Source: Streptoalloteichus tenebrarius (GTDB taxonomy: Bacteria > Actinomycetota > Actinomycetes > Mycobacteriales > Pseudonocardiaceae). Taken from it: a stretch of DNA of 64,000 nt. Positions 35,266 to 42,626 of the stretch are shown one piece after another. The stretch covers positions 186,001 to 250,000 of the forward strand of contig NZ_JAMTCP010000004.1 of NCBI RefSeq assembly GCF_024171885.1, read 5' to 3'. The number at the start of each line of letters is the position of its first letter. Position 1 is the stretch's first letter. Made by a program: the position numbers and the translations under genes. The notes below the pieces were generated by a model. It saw only the letters and a program-made list of their open reading frames with translations, was not told where the DNA came from and did no database searches.

Positions 35266-35904
35266 TCAGTCGCGGCAGCCGCCCATCGCCTGCATGGCCT
35301 CCTCCGGCCGCAACGGCGGTTCGGGGAGCGGGTGGGCGGCCGAGGCGCGGAGGCCGTCGAGCATCAGGGCGAGATGCCGCCGCCACGCGTCGGGCGCGAT
35401 CTCCCGCGTGGCCTCGACCGTGCGCGCCTGCCCCCAGAACACGAAGGCCAGGTCCTCCAGGGTGAGGTCGGCCCGCAACGCCCCCGCCTCCTGGGCGCGG
35501 GCGACGATCCGCCGCATCAGCCGCTCACCGTGGCGTCGGGCCTCCTCGGTGGCGGTGGCCTCAGGGATGCGCCGGGCCGCGAGGTCGTTGTAGCCGCGGT
35601 CGGTCGCCTGGAGTTCGCAGACGCGTTCCAGGAAGAACACGAACCCCTCCCACGGATCGTCCATGGCCAGCGCGTGCTCGGCCAACGCGGCGGTGGCCGT
35701 CACGCGGTCGGCGAAGACGGCGTCGATGAGCGCGGCGCGGTGGGGGAAGCGGTTGTAGAGCGTGCCGATGCTGACGCCGGCGCGCCGGGCGATCTCCTCC
35801 AGGGGCACGTCGATGCCGCGTTCGGCGAACAGCGCGCGGGCGGCGGCGACGAGCAGCTCGCGGTTGCGTTGGGCGTCGCGGCGGAGGGGACGTGCGGTGA
35901 CCAC
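35266..35904 (-). CDS. TetR-family regulator
   Basis: 212 residues; DNA-binding domain at residues 8-58 (RDAQRNRELLVAAARALFAE then IARRAGVSIGTLYNRFPHR). The ligand domain resembles the TetR_C SbtR-like family (LERVCELQATDRGYND). Divergent from an SDR gene, with two palindromes between the starts that it very probably binds. Confidence 0.9.
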   Translation of the reverse strand: MVTARPLRRDAQRNRELLVAAARALFAERGIDVPLEEIARRAGVSIGTLYNRFPHRAALIDAVFADRVTATAALAEHALAMDDPWEGFVFFLERVCELQATDRGYNDLAARRIPEATATEEARRHGERLMRRIVARAQEAGALRADLTLEDLAFVFWGQARTVEATREIAPDAWRRHLALMLDGLRASAAHPLPEPPLRPEEAMQAMGGCRD

Positions 35905-35920
35905 GTCCCCATCCTAGAAC

Positions 35921-35936
35921 TTGAGGGCACCCTCAG
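35921..35936. promoter_or_regulatory. TetR operator, site 1
   Basis: TTGAGGGCACCCTCAG, a near-perfect palindrome of TTGAGG-N4-CCTCAA form, 17 bases from the TetR start. Confidence 0.65.
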
Positions 35937-35955
35937 GTTAGCGCTACGGTCGAAC

Positions 35956-35971
35956 TTGAGGATCACCTCAA
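35956..35971. promoter_or_regulatory. TetR operator, site 2
   Basis: TTGAGGATCACCTCAA, a perfect 6+4+6 palindrome nearer the SDR gene. It matches site 1 at 35 bases centre-to-centre spacing, so two dimers could bind and shut both divergent promoters. Confidence 0.7.
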
Positions 35972-36019
35972 CTTCGACGGTGGGTCAGGCGGCCCACCTC
36001 CTCAGAAGGGCACACACGC

Positions 36020-36763
36020 ATGTCACGCACCATCGCCGTGCTCGGCGCCGGCCCCGGGCTCGGCCGCTCCATCGCGACGCGGTTCGGCCGTGAGGGCTTC
36101 CGGGTCGCGCTGGTCGCCAGGAACAAGACCAGGCTGGACGCGCTCGTCGACGACCTCGCCGGCCAGGGCGTCGAGGCCGCCGCCTTCCCTGCCGACCTCC
36201 GGGACCACCAGGGAATCCCATCCCTCGTCGACGCGATCAGCGCGCGGTTCGGCTCCCTCGACGTCGCCTACTACGGCCCCTCCGGACTGGAGCCCGCCCT
36301 GCTGCCGGTGCCCGTGCTCGACGTTGACCCCGACGCCCTCGACAGCCACCTCGACCTCATGGTGCGCACGCCGATCTCCCTGGCCCGCGCAGTGCTGCCG
36401 GGGATGCGGGAGCGCGGCGACGGCGCCCTGTTGTTCGGGTTGGGCATCTCCGCGAAGATCCCGGTGCCGCTGATGGGCAACATCGGGATCGCCCTGGCCG
36501 GGCTGCGCAACTACATCCACAACCTGCACGCCGTCCTGGCCGAGGAGGGCGTGTACGCCGGAGCGGTGCTGATCGCCGCGTTGATCGAGCGCAGCGACGC
36601 CCAGCGACTGTTCGACGCGGACTCCACGGTGCGCCCGTCCACCGAGGTGGAGCGGGTCGATCCCGACGTGCTGGCGGAGCTGTGCTGGGAGATGTACCGG
36701 GGTCGGGACCGGGTGGAGGAGGTCGTCGGCGGCTTCGGGCGGACGAACGCGGAGCCGGCCTAG
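36020..36763 (+). CDS. Short-chain dehydrogenase/reductase (SDR)
   Basis: 247 residues. The N-terminal nucleotide-binding motif is VLGAGPGLGRSIATRFG (TGxxxGxG variant) with an RNK after strand 2 (VALVARNKTRLDAL), suggesting NADP preference. The usual catalytic YxxxK is replaced: the region reads LRNYIHNLHAVLA, with Tyr but no Lys four residues on, so activity is uncertain. It is controlled with the divergent TetR gene by paired palindromes. Confidence 0.82.
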   Translation: MSRTIAVLGAGPGLGRSIATRFGREGFRVALVARNKTRLDALVDDLAGQGVEAAAFPADLRDHQGIPSLVDAISARFGSLDVAYYGPSGLEPALLPVPVLDVDPDALDSHLDLMVRTPISLARAVLPGMRERGDGALLFGLGISAKIPVPLMGNIGIALAGLRNYIHNLHAVLAEEGVYAGAVLIAALIERSDAQRLFDADSTVRPSTEVERVDPDVLAELCWEMYRGRDRVEEVVGGFGRTNAEPA

Positions 36764-36903
36764 ACCCACGATGTCGAACGCGGCGAGTGTGTCTACAGTG
36801 GACGCGCTCTTGTCGCGCTTCTGTCCCACGCCCGGAAAAGACCCCGGCGCCTTCGACCTGAGTTCCAGGGGTCGTCGCGACGCCCTGACAATTCGGGAAC
36901 GCG

Positions 36904-37087
36904 ATGGACTTCCAGGTCCGGGTGAACAGGACGAAGGCCCACGCGCCGAGGAAGCTGGCCAGGGAGCGGGAGTTCTGCCTCGCCCTGGTGGAACGGGGAC
37001 TCACCAACCGGCAGGCCTGAGCCATGGTCGGCGTGAACGAGCGCACCGGCCGTGAGTGGCGTTCACGGGCGACCCGAGGGGCGGACG
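36904..37087 (+). mobile_element. IS30-family transposase N-terminal fragment
   Basis: From an ATG at 36904 the frame reads EREFCLALVERGLTNRQA, a TGA stop at 37018, then AMVGVNERTGREWRSRATRG, the helix-turn-helix start of IS30-family transposases with the usual Cys codon mutated to a stop. The rest of the element is missing and no terminal repeats were found. The region 36764-36903 holds nothing recognisable. Confidence 0.55.
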
Positions 37088-37134
37088 AAGAAGTCACGGC
37101 TGCCAGCCCACAAGGATGCGGCCGTGGCTTCTTC
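37087..37134 (-). terminator. Hairpin terminator of the DUF3558 operon
   Basis: A 13-base stem with one mismatch, GAAGAAGTCACGG / CCGTGGCTTCTTC, loop of 22 bases, 29 bases beyond the minus-strand stop. Confidence 0.6.
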
Positions 37135-37163
37135 TCCGCACCCCCTGATAGGTGCGGCTGCGG

Positions 37164-37790
37164 TCACTTCGCGGCCTTGAGGTTCTGGATCATCATCTCC
37201 GCGATCTTCTCGTTCAGGCGACACGAGGTCGAGTAGTCAGGGTTACCTTTTCGGGCCTGAACAATAATGAGGAGCGCCGTTGAATCAGACACACCTATCC
37301 TTGAGCCACAGTTGCCCATCCCCTCCGCTTTCTCGCTCTCATTCGCGTGCACCCCGGGATAACCAGCAACCCGGAACTCCTTAAACTGGCCGAAGTTGGA
37401 CCTGCGCCTGTACGTGCCTTCCAAACCCTCCCCAGTCTTGACATTAAGAGTCAACGAGATACGGGTGTCCCGAACCGGGTCGACAGCAGGCCACGCGCAC
37501 TCCGGACCCAGGATCCCGTCTTTCGACTCGGGAGGCTCTGCCCTCGTCAAACTCGCGACCTGCTCAGGCTTCAACAACTCGCACGGCTTCGTCTCAAACG
37601 GCTTGAGATCCAGCACCGGCTGCTCCAACGGCGGCGACAACCGCTCCTTCCCAGACCCACCCGACACCGACGAACCCGAACCACCACCCGAAGCACTCGG
37701 CTGACCCGCCACACTCGACGAACAGCCAGCAACCAGGGCCACCAAAGCAGAACCCGCCACCGCCGACACAACAACCCGCCGCACACTCAA
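37164..37790 (-). CDS. DUF3558 family lipoprotein
   Basis: 208 residues. A lipoprotein signal peptide ends in VALVAGCSS (lipobox Cys near residue 23), followed by a Gly/Ser-rich linker and the DUF3558 domain from about residue 58 with its paired cysteines (KPCELLKPEQVASL, GPECAWPAVDP, NCGSRIGV, STSCRLNEKIAEMM). DUF3558 lipoproteins are common at the cell surface in Pseudonocardiaceae, of unknown role. The ATG overlaps the stop of the upstream 134-residue protein gene, so the pair is coupled. The coding sequence is visibly less GC-rich than its neighbours. Confidence 0.88.
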   Translation of the reverse strand: MSVRRVVVSAVAGSALVALVAGCSSSVAGQPSASGGGSGSSVSGGSGKERLSPPLEQPVLDLKPFETKPCELLKPEQVASLTRAEPPESKDGILGPECAWPAVDPVRDTRISLTLNVKTGEGLEGTYRRRSNFGQFKEFRVAGYPGVHANESEKAEGMGNCGSRIGVSDSTALLIIVQARKGNPDYSTSCRLNEKIAEMMIQNLKAAK

Positions 37791-38191
37791 CCCCTCTGCC
37801 GCATGATGTTGGCCTGCTCCGCCTCACGGTAGGCCTTCAACGACGCCTCCAGACTGGCGATCGTGGCCATGATCGCCTCCTGGTAGGCCAGGTTCGCCTC
37901 GTGATGGCAGCCATCCTTGCCCACCGCGACCTTGCTGATCTCCTGCGCGGCTCGCCGACTGTGCGGGTCCTCCGCCGGCGGAGTCACTTCCGCAAGCATC
38001 TGTGCCTGCGCGTTGATCGCAATCAACTCCTTCACGACCGCCCTGAGATCGTCGATGAGCTGCTGGGCGTGGTCCGGGTCCACGCTGAACTTGCCGCCGC
38101 CCGCGACCACCGCTCCACCCGCGTCACCCACGGCACCCATCACGGGCAGACCGGCGGTGAACGAGATCCGGTCCAGGAAGCTCTCTGACAT
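37787..38191 (-). CDS. Small helical protein coupled to the DUF3558 lipoprotein
   Basis: About 134 residues from ATG 38191, which follows GAGGGGAC at a good distance; a longer frame upstream lacks a ribosome site. After a Gly/Val-rich patch (VGDAGGAVVAGGGKF), the rest is helical: FSVDPDHAQQLIDDLRAVVK and ANLAYQEAIMATIASLEASL. The shape resembles ESX/WXG100-like or PE-like secreted helical proteins often found beside DUF3558 genes, but no WxG motif is present. The stop overlaps the next start by 4 bases (ATGA). Confidence 0.7.
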   Translation of the reverse strand: MSESFLDRISFTAGLPVMGAVGDAGGAVVAGGGKFSVDPDHAQQLIDDLRAVVKELIAINAQAQMLAEVTPPAEDPHSRRAAQEISKVAVGKDGCHHEANLAYQEAIMATIASLEASLKAYREAEQANIMRQRG

Positions 38192-38310
38192 GAACTTGTC
38201 CCCTCGTACACACAAGATCCGCAGGGCAGTCTCGCACATGATGCGGCGGCGAATGTGACGTATCGTCGCGAGGTAAACCACAGGGAGTAACCCGCACGGA
38301 CGAGCTGTGC

Positions 38311-38460
38311 TGGGTACCCCTGCTCGCGCGGGGACGACGCGGCGGAGGACTACCGCGACCGTGCACGTGAGGAGCTACCCCCGCTCGCGCGGGGACGACC
38401 TTTCTCTTCGCCGCACGGGAGGCCGAACGGACGAGCTACCCCCGCTCGCGCGGGGACGAC
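38311..38460 (-). CRISPR. CRISPR array 1, type I-E-like, 3 repeats
   Basis: Three 28-base repeats at 38311, 38372 and 38433 (period 61, spacers 33 bases). The last two are identical (start GAGCTACCCCCGC, end GCGGGGACGAC); the first is degenerate over its first four bases and at one inner position. The reverse complement has the type I-E form, with stem CCCCGC/GCGGGG and 5' GTCGT, as in the E. coli-type repeat. Transcription on the minus strand is inferred, with the leader at the right and the degenerate repeat farthest from it. No cas genes are near. Confidence 0.85.
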
Positions 38461-38520
38461 ACTTTCTGACCTGGCCGTTTATCTTGCGTGGTCGCCGATT
38501 TTGTCCACATGTTTCGGAAG
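38461..38520 (-). promoter_or_regulatory. Leader of CRISPR array 1
   Basis: The 60 bases after the last repeat begin ACTTTCTGACCTGGC, then TTTATC, the same as beside array 2; a later GTCCACAT..TTTCG block is also shared. Conservation beside arrays with different repeats marks it as the leader with the array promoter and integration signals. Confidence 0.65.
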
Positions 38521-38670
38521 CTGAAGGCTGTCCGGCGCAAGGCCGGGCCGGCTAGTGCCAGGCGGATCTTCCCAGATGTTCACCTGGCTCGGCCTGTGCT
38601 TGGCTGACCAGCGCCACCTGACTCCGAGGCGCATGCCTCACCTGAGGTACTGCGGTCGGGATTTGCCGGG

Positions 38671-39165
38671 GTGGGGTCGGGGAGTGGATCAGGGACGAAG
38701 CCGGGGCTGTCCCTGCTGTCCCGCCGCCGTCCACACGAAACGCTGATCGTCGTGTTGACCTGTTCTCCCCGCCCACCGCGTCGTCCGTCCTGGCTGCTCC
38801 GGCACGCCGTGCCGCTGTTGACGGTCGCGGCGGCCGCCCTCGTCCCGTGGCTGGTGGTGCTCGCGGTGACCCTGCCCTCCACCGTGGTGGCGCGGCGCTG
38901 GGACGTGGCGTGGGTCGGGCTGGACTGCGCGTTGGCGCTGGGGCTCGGCGTCACCGCGTGGCTGTGGCGGCGGAGCGACCGTCGGGCCGGGCTCGTCGCC
39001 GTGGCGACCGCGACCCTCACTTGCGTGGATGCGTGGTTCGACGTCTGCACCTCGCCGACATCGAGTGAGATGGCGGCCGCGCTGGCCATGGCCGTGCTGG
39101 TGGAGCTGCCCCTGGCAGTGTTCTGCATGGCACTCGCCACGAATTCCTCGCGCACCGCACAGTGA
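38671..39165 (+). CDS. Small membrane protein with about four TM helices
   Basis: 164 residues from GTG 38671; a shorter start at GTG 38752 is possible. Hydrophobic segments: LLTVAAAALVPWLVVLAVTL, WVGLDCALALGLGVTAWLW, LVAVATATLTCVDAWFDVCT and AALAMAVLVELPLAVFCMAL. The DVAWVGLDCALAL and VDAWFDV elements are typical of a small actinobacterial membrane-protein family of unknown function. It lies between the two CRISPR arrays with no evident link to them. Confidence 0.65.
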   Translation: MGSGSGSGTKPGLSLLSRRRPHETLIVVLTCSPRPPRRPSWLLRHAVPLLTVAAAALVPWLVVLAVTLPSTVVARRWDVAWVGLDCALALGLGVTAWLWRRSDRRAGLVAVATATLTCVDAWFDVCTSPTSSEMAAALAMAVLVELPLAVFCMALATNSSRTAQ

Positions 39166-39654
39166 CCCAGGTGCCGTCGGTCGGGGAGCCATCCCTGCGG
39201 TTACGAGGACGATCGGGCACCGGCATCCTGCACCACGAACGACGCCCTGACTTCCCCGGCGGGCGCCAGCCGCCCGATCTTCCCCTACCTCAGGACACCC
39301 CCCACCCATCCCGGGGGGCGAGCCCCGCTCCAGCCTATCGGCGCACGACCCCGCGAGGAACCGCACAGAGATCCACTGTGGACAACTGGAGAGCCTGTGG
39401 ACAACTCCGCTCCCGAACGGAGGACGACGAACCAGAACGTCAGACCAGCATGGTGAACTGGAGGGTTGGGCATCCGAGCGCGTTGCCGACCAGGCAACCG
39501 CGTCACCGTCCGAGAAGCACCGGGCCCCACCGTCGAACGCGTCACCCAGGCCAACCCACCCCGACCAACGCGCCGCACCAGGACCGAGCCGTCCACCCGT
39601 CGATGGCTCCGCACCACCGTGAACGCGAGCGCCCGCTGTCGAACCAGGACAACA
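39166..39654. other. Gene-poor stretch left of CRISPR array 2
   Basis: About 490 bases, distal to the leader of array 2. No credible gene. It contains two DnaA-box-like sequences (annotated separately). Confidence 0.4.
39377..39406. repeat. Two direct copies of TGTGGACAACT (DnaA-box-like)
   Basis: TGTGGACAACT occurs at 39377-39387 and 39396-39406, 19 bases apart. Its complement contains TTGTCCACA, the high-GC actinobacterial DnaA box. Two boxes alone do not make an origin. Confidence 0.4.
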
Positions 39655-40413
39655 GAATCACCCCCGCGGGTGCGGGGACGACCGACGCAACACGGCGGCG
39701 CAATGCCGGAGACGCGAACCACCCCCGCAAGTGCGGGGACGACTCCCGCAGCACCACGGACAGGCGGGTCGTGGGCGAACCATCCCCGCGGGTGCGGGGA
39801 CGACCCCCGGCGGCGAAGGCGGAGAACCCGGCCGCGAGAACCATCCCCGCGGGTGCGGGGACGACAGCTCGGTCATCACCAGCAGGCCACCATGCGACGA
39901 ACCATCCCCGCGGGTGCGGGGACGACGCCGAACCTGCGGAGATGTGCAGACCTACTGCGAACCATCCCCGCGGGTGCGGGGACGACTGGCACCCGCGGCA
40001 CACCCGGTCGTTGGCCCAGGAACCATCCCCGCGGGTGCGGGGACGACTGTCACGAGCGCTTCATCGCGGCGGTCCGGGAGGAACCACCCCCGCGGGTGCG
40101 GGGACGACCCCTCACTGTCGTAGTCCGTGGTGTCGACCTCGGAACCACCCCCGCGGGTGCGGGGACAACGCATCACGTGGCGGATCACTGGCTGCAAAGC
40201 GAGAACCATCCCCGCGGGTGCAGGGACGACTTCGTGGAGGACATGCGGGAGGCACAGCGGAAGGAACCATCCCCGCGGGTGCAGGGACGACCCGCCGAAC
40301 GTGTCCGCGAGCAACAATGCCTTCGAACCATCCCCGCGGGTGCGGGGACGACGTCGTGCAGGGTGGGCCTGGCCGGGTCGACCTCGAACCATCCCCGCGG
40401 GTGCGGGGGCGAC
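39655..40413 (-). CRISPR. CRISPR array 2, type I-E-like, 13 repeats
   Basis: Thirteen 28-base repeats start at 39655, 39716, 39777, 39838, 39899, 39959, 40020, 40081, 40142, 40203, 40264, 40325 and 40386, with 12 spacers (11 of 33 bases, one of 32). The consensus begins GAACCATCCCCGC and ends GCGGGGACGAC; the complement has the I-E stem CCCCGC..GCGGGG and 5' GTCGT. The two leftmost repeats are the most decayed, as expected for the leader-distal end, so transcription is inferred to run right to left. The leader-proximal repeat has GGGGGCGAC in place of GGGGACGAC. No cas genes nearby. Confidence 0.93.
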
Positions 40414-40475
40414 ACTTTCTGACCTGGCACTTTATCGCGCGGAGGCGCGGGTTGCGTCCACTTGGTTTCGCGTGG
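40414..40475 (-). promoter_or_regulatory. Leader of CRISPR array 2
   Basis: Begins ACTTTCTGACCTGGC then ACTTTATC, almost the same as beside array 1. It lies between the array and the stop of the SIS gene, on the side of the best-conserved repeats. Confidence 0.68.
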
Positions 40476-40499
40476 TCCCCGTGCTGTGTCCGGGCTGGT

Positions 40500-41234
40500 T
40501 CACAGTTGTGGGACGCGGTCGTGGTAGCGGCGCATCAGCTCGGCATTCCAGTCGTCGTTGCCGACCACGTTGGAGCTGCGCCACAGCGGCAGCTCCACCG
40601 ACTGCTGCGCCGCTCGCTCCGTCACCCGCACGAGTACGCAGTTCCACAGGAACATCACCGCCAACGACGACAGGGGAGCGGTGAACGGCGCTTCGACGGG
40701 GTAGGCGATGTCGCCGGGCGGCACCAGCGTGTCCAGCACGACGGTGGCCTCCTCCGCCAACGTGCTGCCGGCACGGCGAGGCGCGGCGGCGGTGGAGGCC
40801 GGGGAGGTCACGCCGATGACCGGTCGCCCTGCGGCGCGGGCGTGCTGGGCGACTTCGACGGGGTAGGGGTTGACCCCGCTGGTGGAGAAGACGACCACCA
40901 CGTCGTGCTCGCCCATGCCGACCTCGGTCAGGAGCTGTTCGGCCAGGCCGCTCCGCCGCTCCGCGACGGTGCTGGCCCGCGCGCCGTGCAGGGGCAACAG
41001 CTCCGGGTGGTACAGCGGGCGCACGCAGGCCAGGCCGCCGGCGCGGAAGAAGGTCTCGGCGACGGCGGCCAGCGAGTGCCCGGCCCCGGCGGTGAGGATG
41101 ATCCCGCCTGAGCGCACGCATCCCAGCACCAGTCGGGTCGCCTCGTCCAGGGCCTCGGCGTTGTGCTCCTCCAGGCGGGTCAGGTGCGCGCGCACCGCCT
41201 CGCCGTAGCCGGTGCTGGGGGTGCTGGACGGCAT
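40500..41234 (-). CDS. SIS-domain sugar isomerase-like protein
   Basis: 244 residues. A sugar isomerase (SIS) domain spans about residues 40-215, with the phosphosugar-binding GIILTAGAGHSLAAVAETFF (about 45-64) and VVVVFSTSGVNPYPVEVAQH (about 112-131). These proteins bind or isomerise phosphorylated sugars such as N-acetylglucosamine or muramic acid derivatives. A DasR-like palindrome about 30 bases upstream suggests control by an aminosugar-sensing GntR regulator. The stop lies close to the CRISPR leader. Confidence 0.83.
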   Translation of the reverse strand: MPSSTPSTGYGEAVRAHLTRLEEHNAEALDEATRLVLGCVRSGGIILTAGAGHSLAAVAETFFRAGGLACVRPLYHPELLPLHGARASTVAERRSGLAEQLLTEVGMGEHDVVVVFSTSGVNPYPVEVAQHARAAGRPVIGVTSPASTAAAPRRAGSTLAEEATVVLDTLVPPGDIAYPVEAPFTAPLSSLAVMFLWNCVLVRVTERAAQQSVELPLWRSSNVVGNDDWNAELMRRYHDRVPQL

Positions 41235-41264
41235 CAGGGCTTACCTCCGTGCGGGCGAGGCGGT

Positions 41265-41278
41265 GTGGTCCATACCAC
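41265..41278. promoter_or_regulatory. DasR/HutC-type operator (dre-like)
   Basis: GTGGTCCATACCAC is a 5+4+5 palindrome close to the DasR-responsive element core TGGTCTAGACCA. It sits between the SIS gene start and a divergent acetyltransferase gene, so it may control aminosugar-linked expression of the SIS gene. Confidence 0.5.
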
Positions 41279-41345
41279 TTTGCCCGGGGCGTCAACCCCT
41301 CACCCGTCCGGTTTCGCCCGCTCGTCCGGACCATAGGCTGCCTTC

Positions 41346-41801
41346 GTGCAAGATCTTTGCATTGAGCGGGCGACGGGGGCGGACGCCGAGCGCCTGACGA
41401 CGTTGCTGCACGCCTCGGGCGCCTACCGGGGCTCCTACGCCTCGATCCTGGCCGGCTACCGCCTCACCCCGGAGTACCTCGCCGACCGCCCCACGTTCCT
41501 GGTGGAGGACGACGGTGACCTGCTGGGCTTCTACAGCCTGATCGTCGAGCCGGCGGAGCTGGACCTGCTGTTCGTCTCCGACGCCGCCCAGGGCCTCGGC
41601 CTGGGGCGCGTGCTGGTCCAACACATGCTGGACCAGGCCCGTCGTCTGGGGATTCCGGCGGTGCGGGTGGTCTCGCACCCTCCCGCCGAGGGCTTCTACC
41701 GCCGGATGGGCGCCCGTCCGGCGGGGGTTGTGCCCCCGAAGCCGCCCCGTGTTCCCTGGGAACGTCCCGAGCTGGTGTTCGACGTCCCCGGCCTGAGCTG
41801 A
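41346..41801 (+). CDS. GNAT-family N-acetyltransferase
   Basis: 151 residues, GTG start at 41346 with TAGGCT ending 6 bases upstream. The acetyl-CoA loop is VSDAAQGLGLGRVLVQHML (about residues 78-96), followed by AEGFYRRMGARPAG, the typical end. The substrate is unknown. It is divergent from the SIS gene and 70 bases before the DeoR gene. Confidence 0.85.
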   Translation: MQDLCIERATGADAERLTTLLHASGAYRGSYASILAGYRLTPEYLADRPTFLVEDDGDLLGFYSLIVEPAELDLLFVSDAAQGLGLGRVLVQHMLDQARRLGIPAVRVVSHPPAEGFYRRMGARPAGVVPPKPPRVPWERPELVFDVPGLS

Positions 41802-41840
41802 ACGAGGACGAGCGAGGGCCGAGCGCCAATCCCCTTGCCT

Positions 41841-41863
41841 TTCGAACATCACTGCTGTTCGAA
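41841..41863. promoter_or_regulatory. Palindromic operator of the DeoR gene
   Basis: TTCGAAC and GTTCGAA are perfect 7-base arms with a 9-base spacer, ending 7 bases before the ATG. The position overlaps the promoter of the DeoR-MFS operon. Confidence 0.65.
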
Positions 41864-41870
41864 TGAACAC

Positions 41871-42626
41871 ATGGAGAGTTCGGAACGGCACGAGATGATC
41901 CTGCGCGCGTTGCGGGACGCGGAGCGGGTCAGCGTGGCCGAGCTGGCGACGCTGACCGGCTGCTCGGAGATGACGATCCGCCGCGACCTGGACGCCCTGG
42001 AACGCGACGGCCTGCTCCGCCGGGTGCGGGGCGGCGCGGTGAGCGCGCTGACCGGCGAGGAGACCCCGTTCCCGGTGCGCGGCCGTCAGCACGTCGCCGC
42101 CAAGCGGCGCATCGCCGCCGCCGTCGCCGACCTGATCGACGACGGCGAGTCGCTGGTGCTCGACAGCGGCACCACGACCCTGGAGGTCGCCCGGCTGCTG
42201 CTCGACCGTCGACTCACCGTCCTGCCGTTGTGCCTGCACACGGCCAACGTGCTCACCGCGGCCGACCGCGTCCGCCTGCTGCTGCCCGGCGGCGACGTCC
42301 GCCCCACCGAGCTGGCCTTCACCGGCCCCCTGACCGAACACACCTTCCGCCAGCTCCGGTTCGACACCCTGGTGCTGGGCTGTTGCGGGATCAGCGCGCG
42401 GGACGGCGTCACCGCGCACGACCTGGCCGAGGGGCAGGTCAAGCACGCGGCGGTCACCGCAAGCGCCCGGGTGATCGCGGTCGCCGACAGCAGCAAGCTC
42501 GGCCGCACCAGCTTCGGCAGGGTGTGCGGTCTGGAGGAGGTCGACCTGGTGGTCACCGACACCGACGCGCCCGCCGAGCAGGTCGAGGCGCTGCGCGCGG
42601 CGGGCACGGAGGTGTTGTGTGTCTGA
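41871..42626 (+). CDS. DeoR/GlpR-family regulator
   Basis: 251 residues from ATG 41871. N-terminal DeoR helix-turn-helix (RVSVAELATLTGCSEMTIRR then DLDALERDGLLRRVRGGAVS, the family signature) and a C-terminal DeoRC sugar-phosphate sensor domain with DDGESLVLDSGTTTLEVARL and VADSSKLGRTSFGRVCGLEE. It probably senses a phosphorylated sugar and represses itself and the MFS gene whose start overlaps its stop by 8 bases. Confidence 0.9.
   Translation: MESSERHEMILRALRDAERVSVAELATLTGCSEMTIRRDLDALERDGLLRRVRGGAVSALTGEETPFPVRGRQHVAAKRRIAAAVADLIDDGESLVLDSGTTTLEVARLLLDRRLTVLPLCLHTANVLTAADRVRLLLPGGDVRPTELAFTGPLTEHTFRQLRFDTLVLGCCGISARDGVTAHDLAEGQVKHAAVTASARVIAVADSSKLGRTSFGRVCGLEEVDLVVTDTDAPAEQVEALRAAGTEVLCV

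Noticed and set aside
38311-38460. Array 1 as a simple terminator or chance repeat
   Set aside because: Exact 61-base period, two identical 28-base repeats, I-E stem form and a leader shared with array 2 support a genuine CRISPR array.
39377-39406. Replication origin
   Set aside because: Only two DnaA-like boxes, no AT-rich unwinding element and no dnaA/dnaN/gyr genes.
39162-41111. Long open plus-strand frame running through CRISPR array 2
   Set aside because: Its translation is the repeated NHPRGCGDD-type product of the CRISPR repeats and then runs antisense to the SIS gene; it is not a protein.
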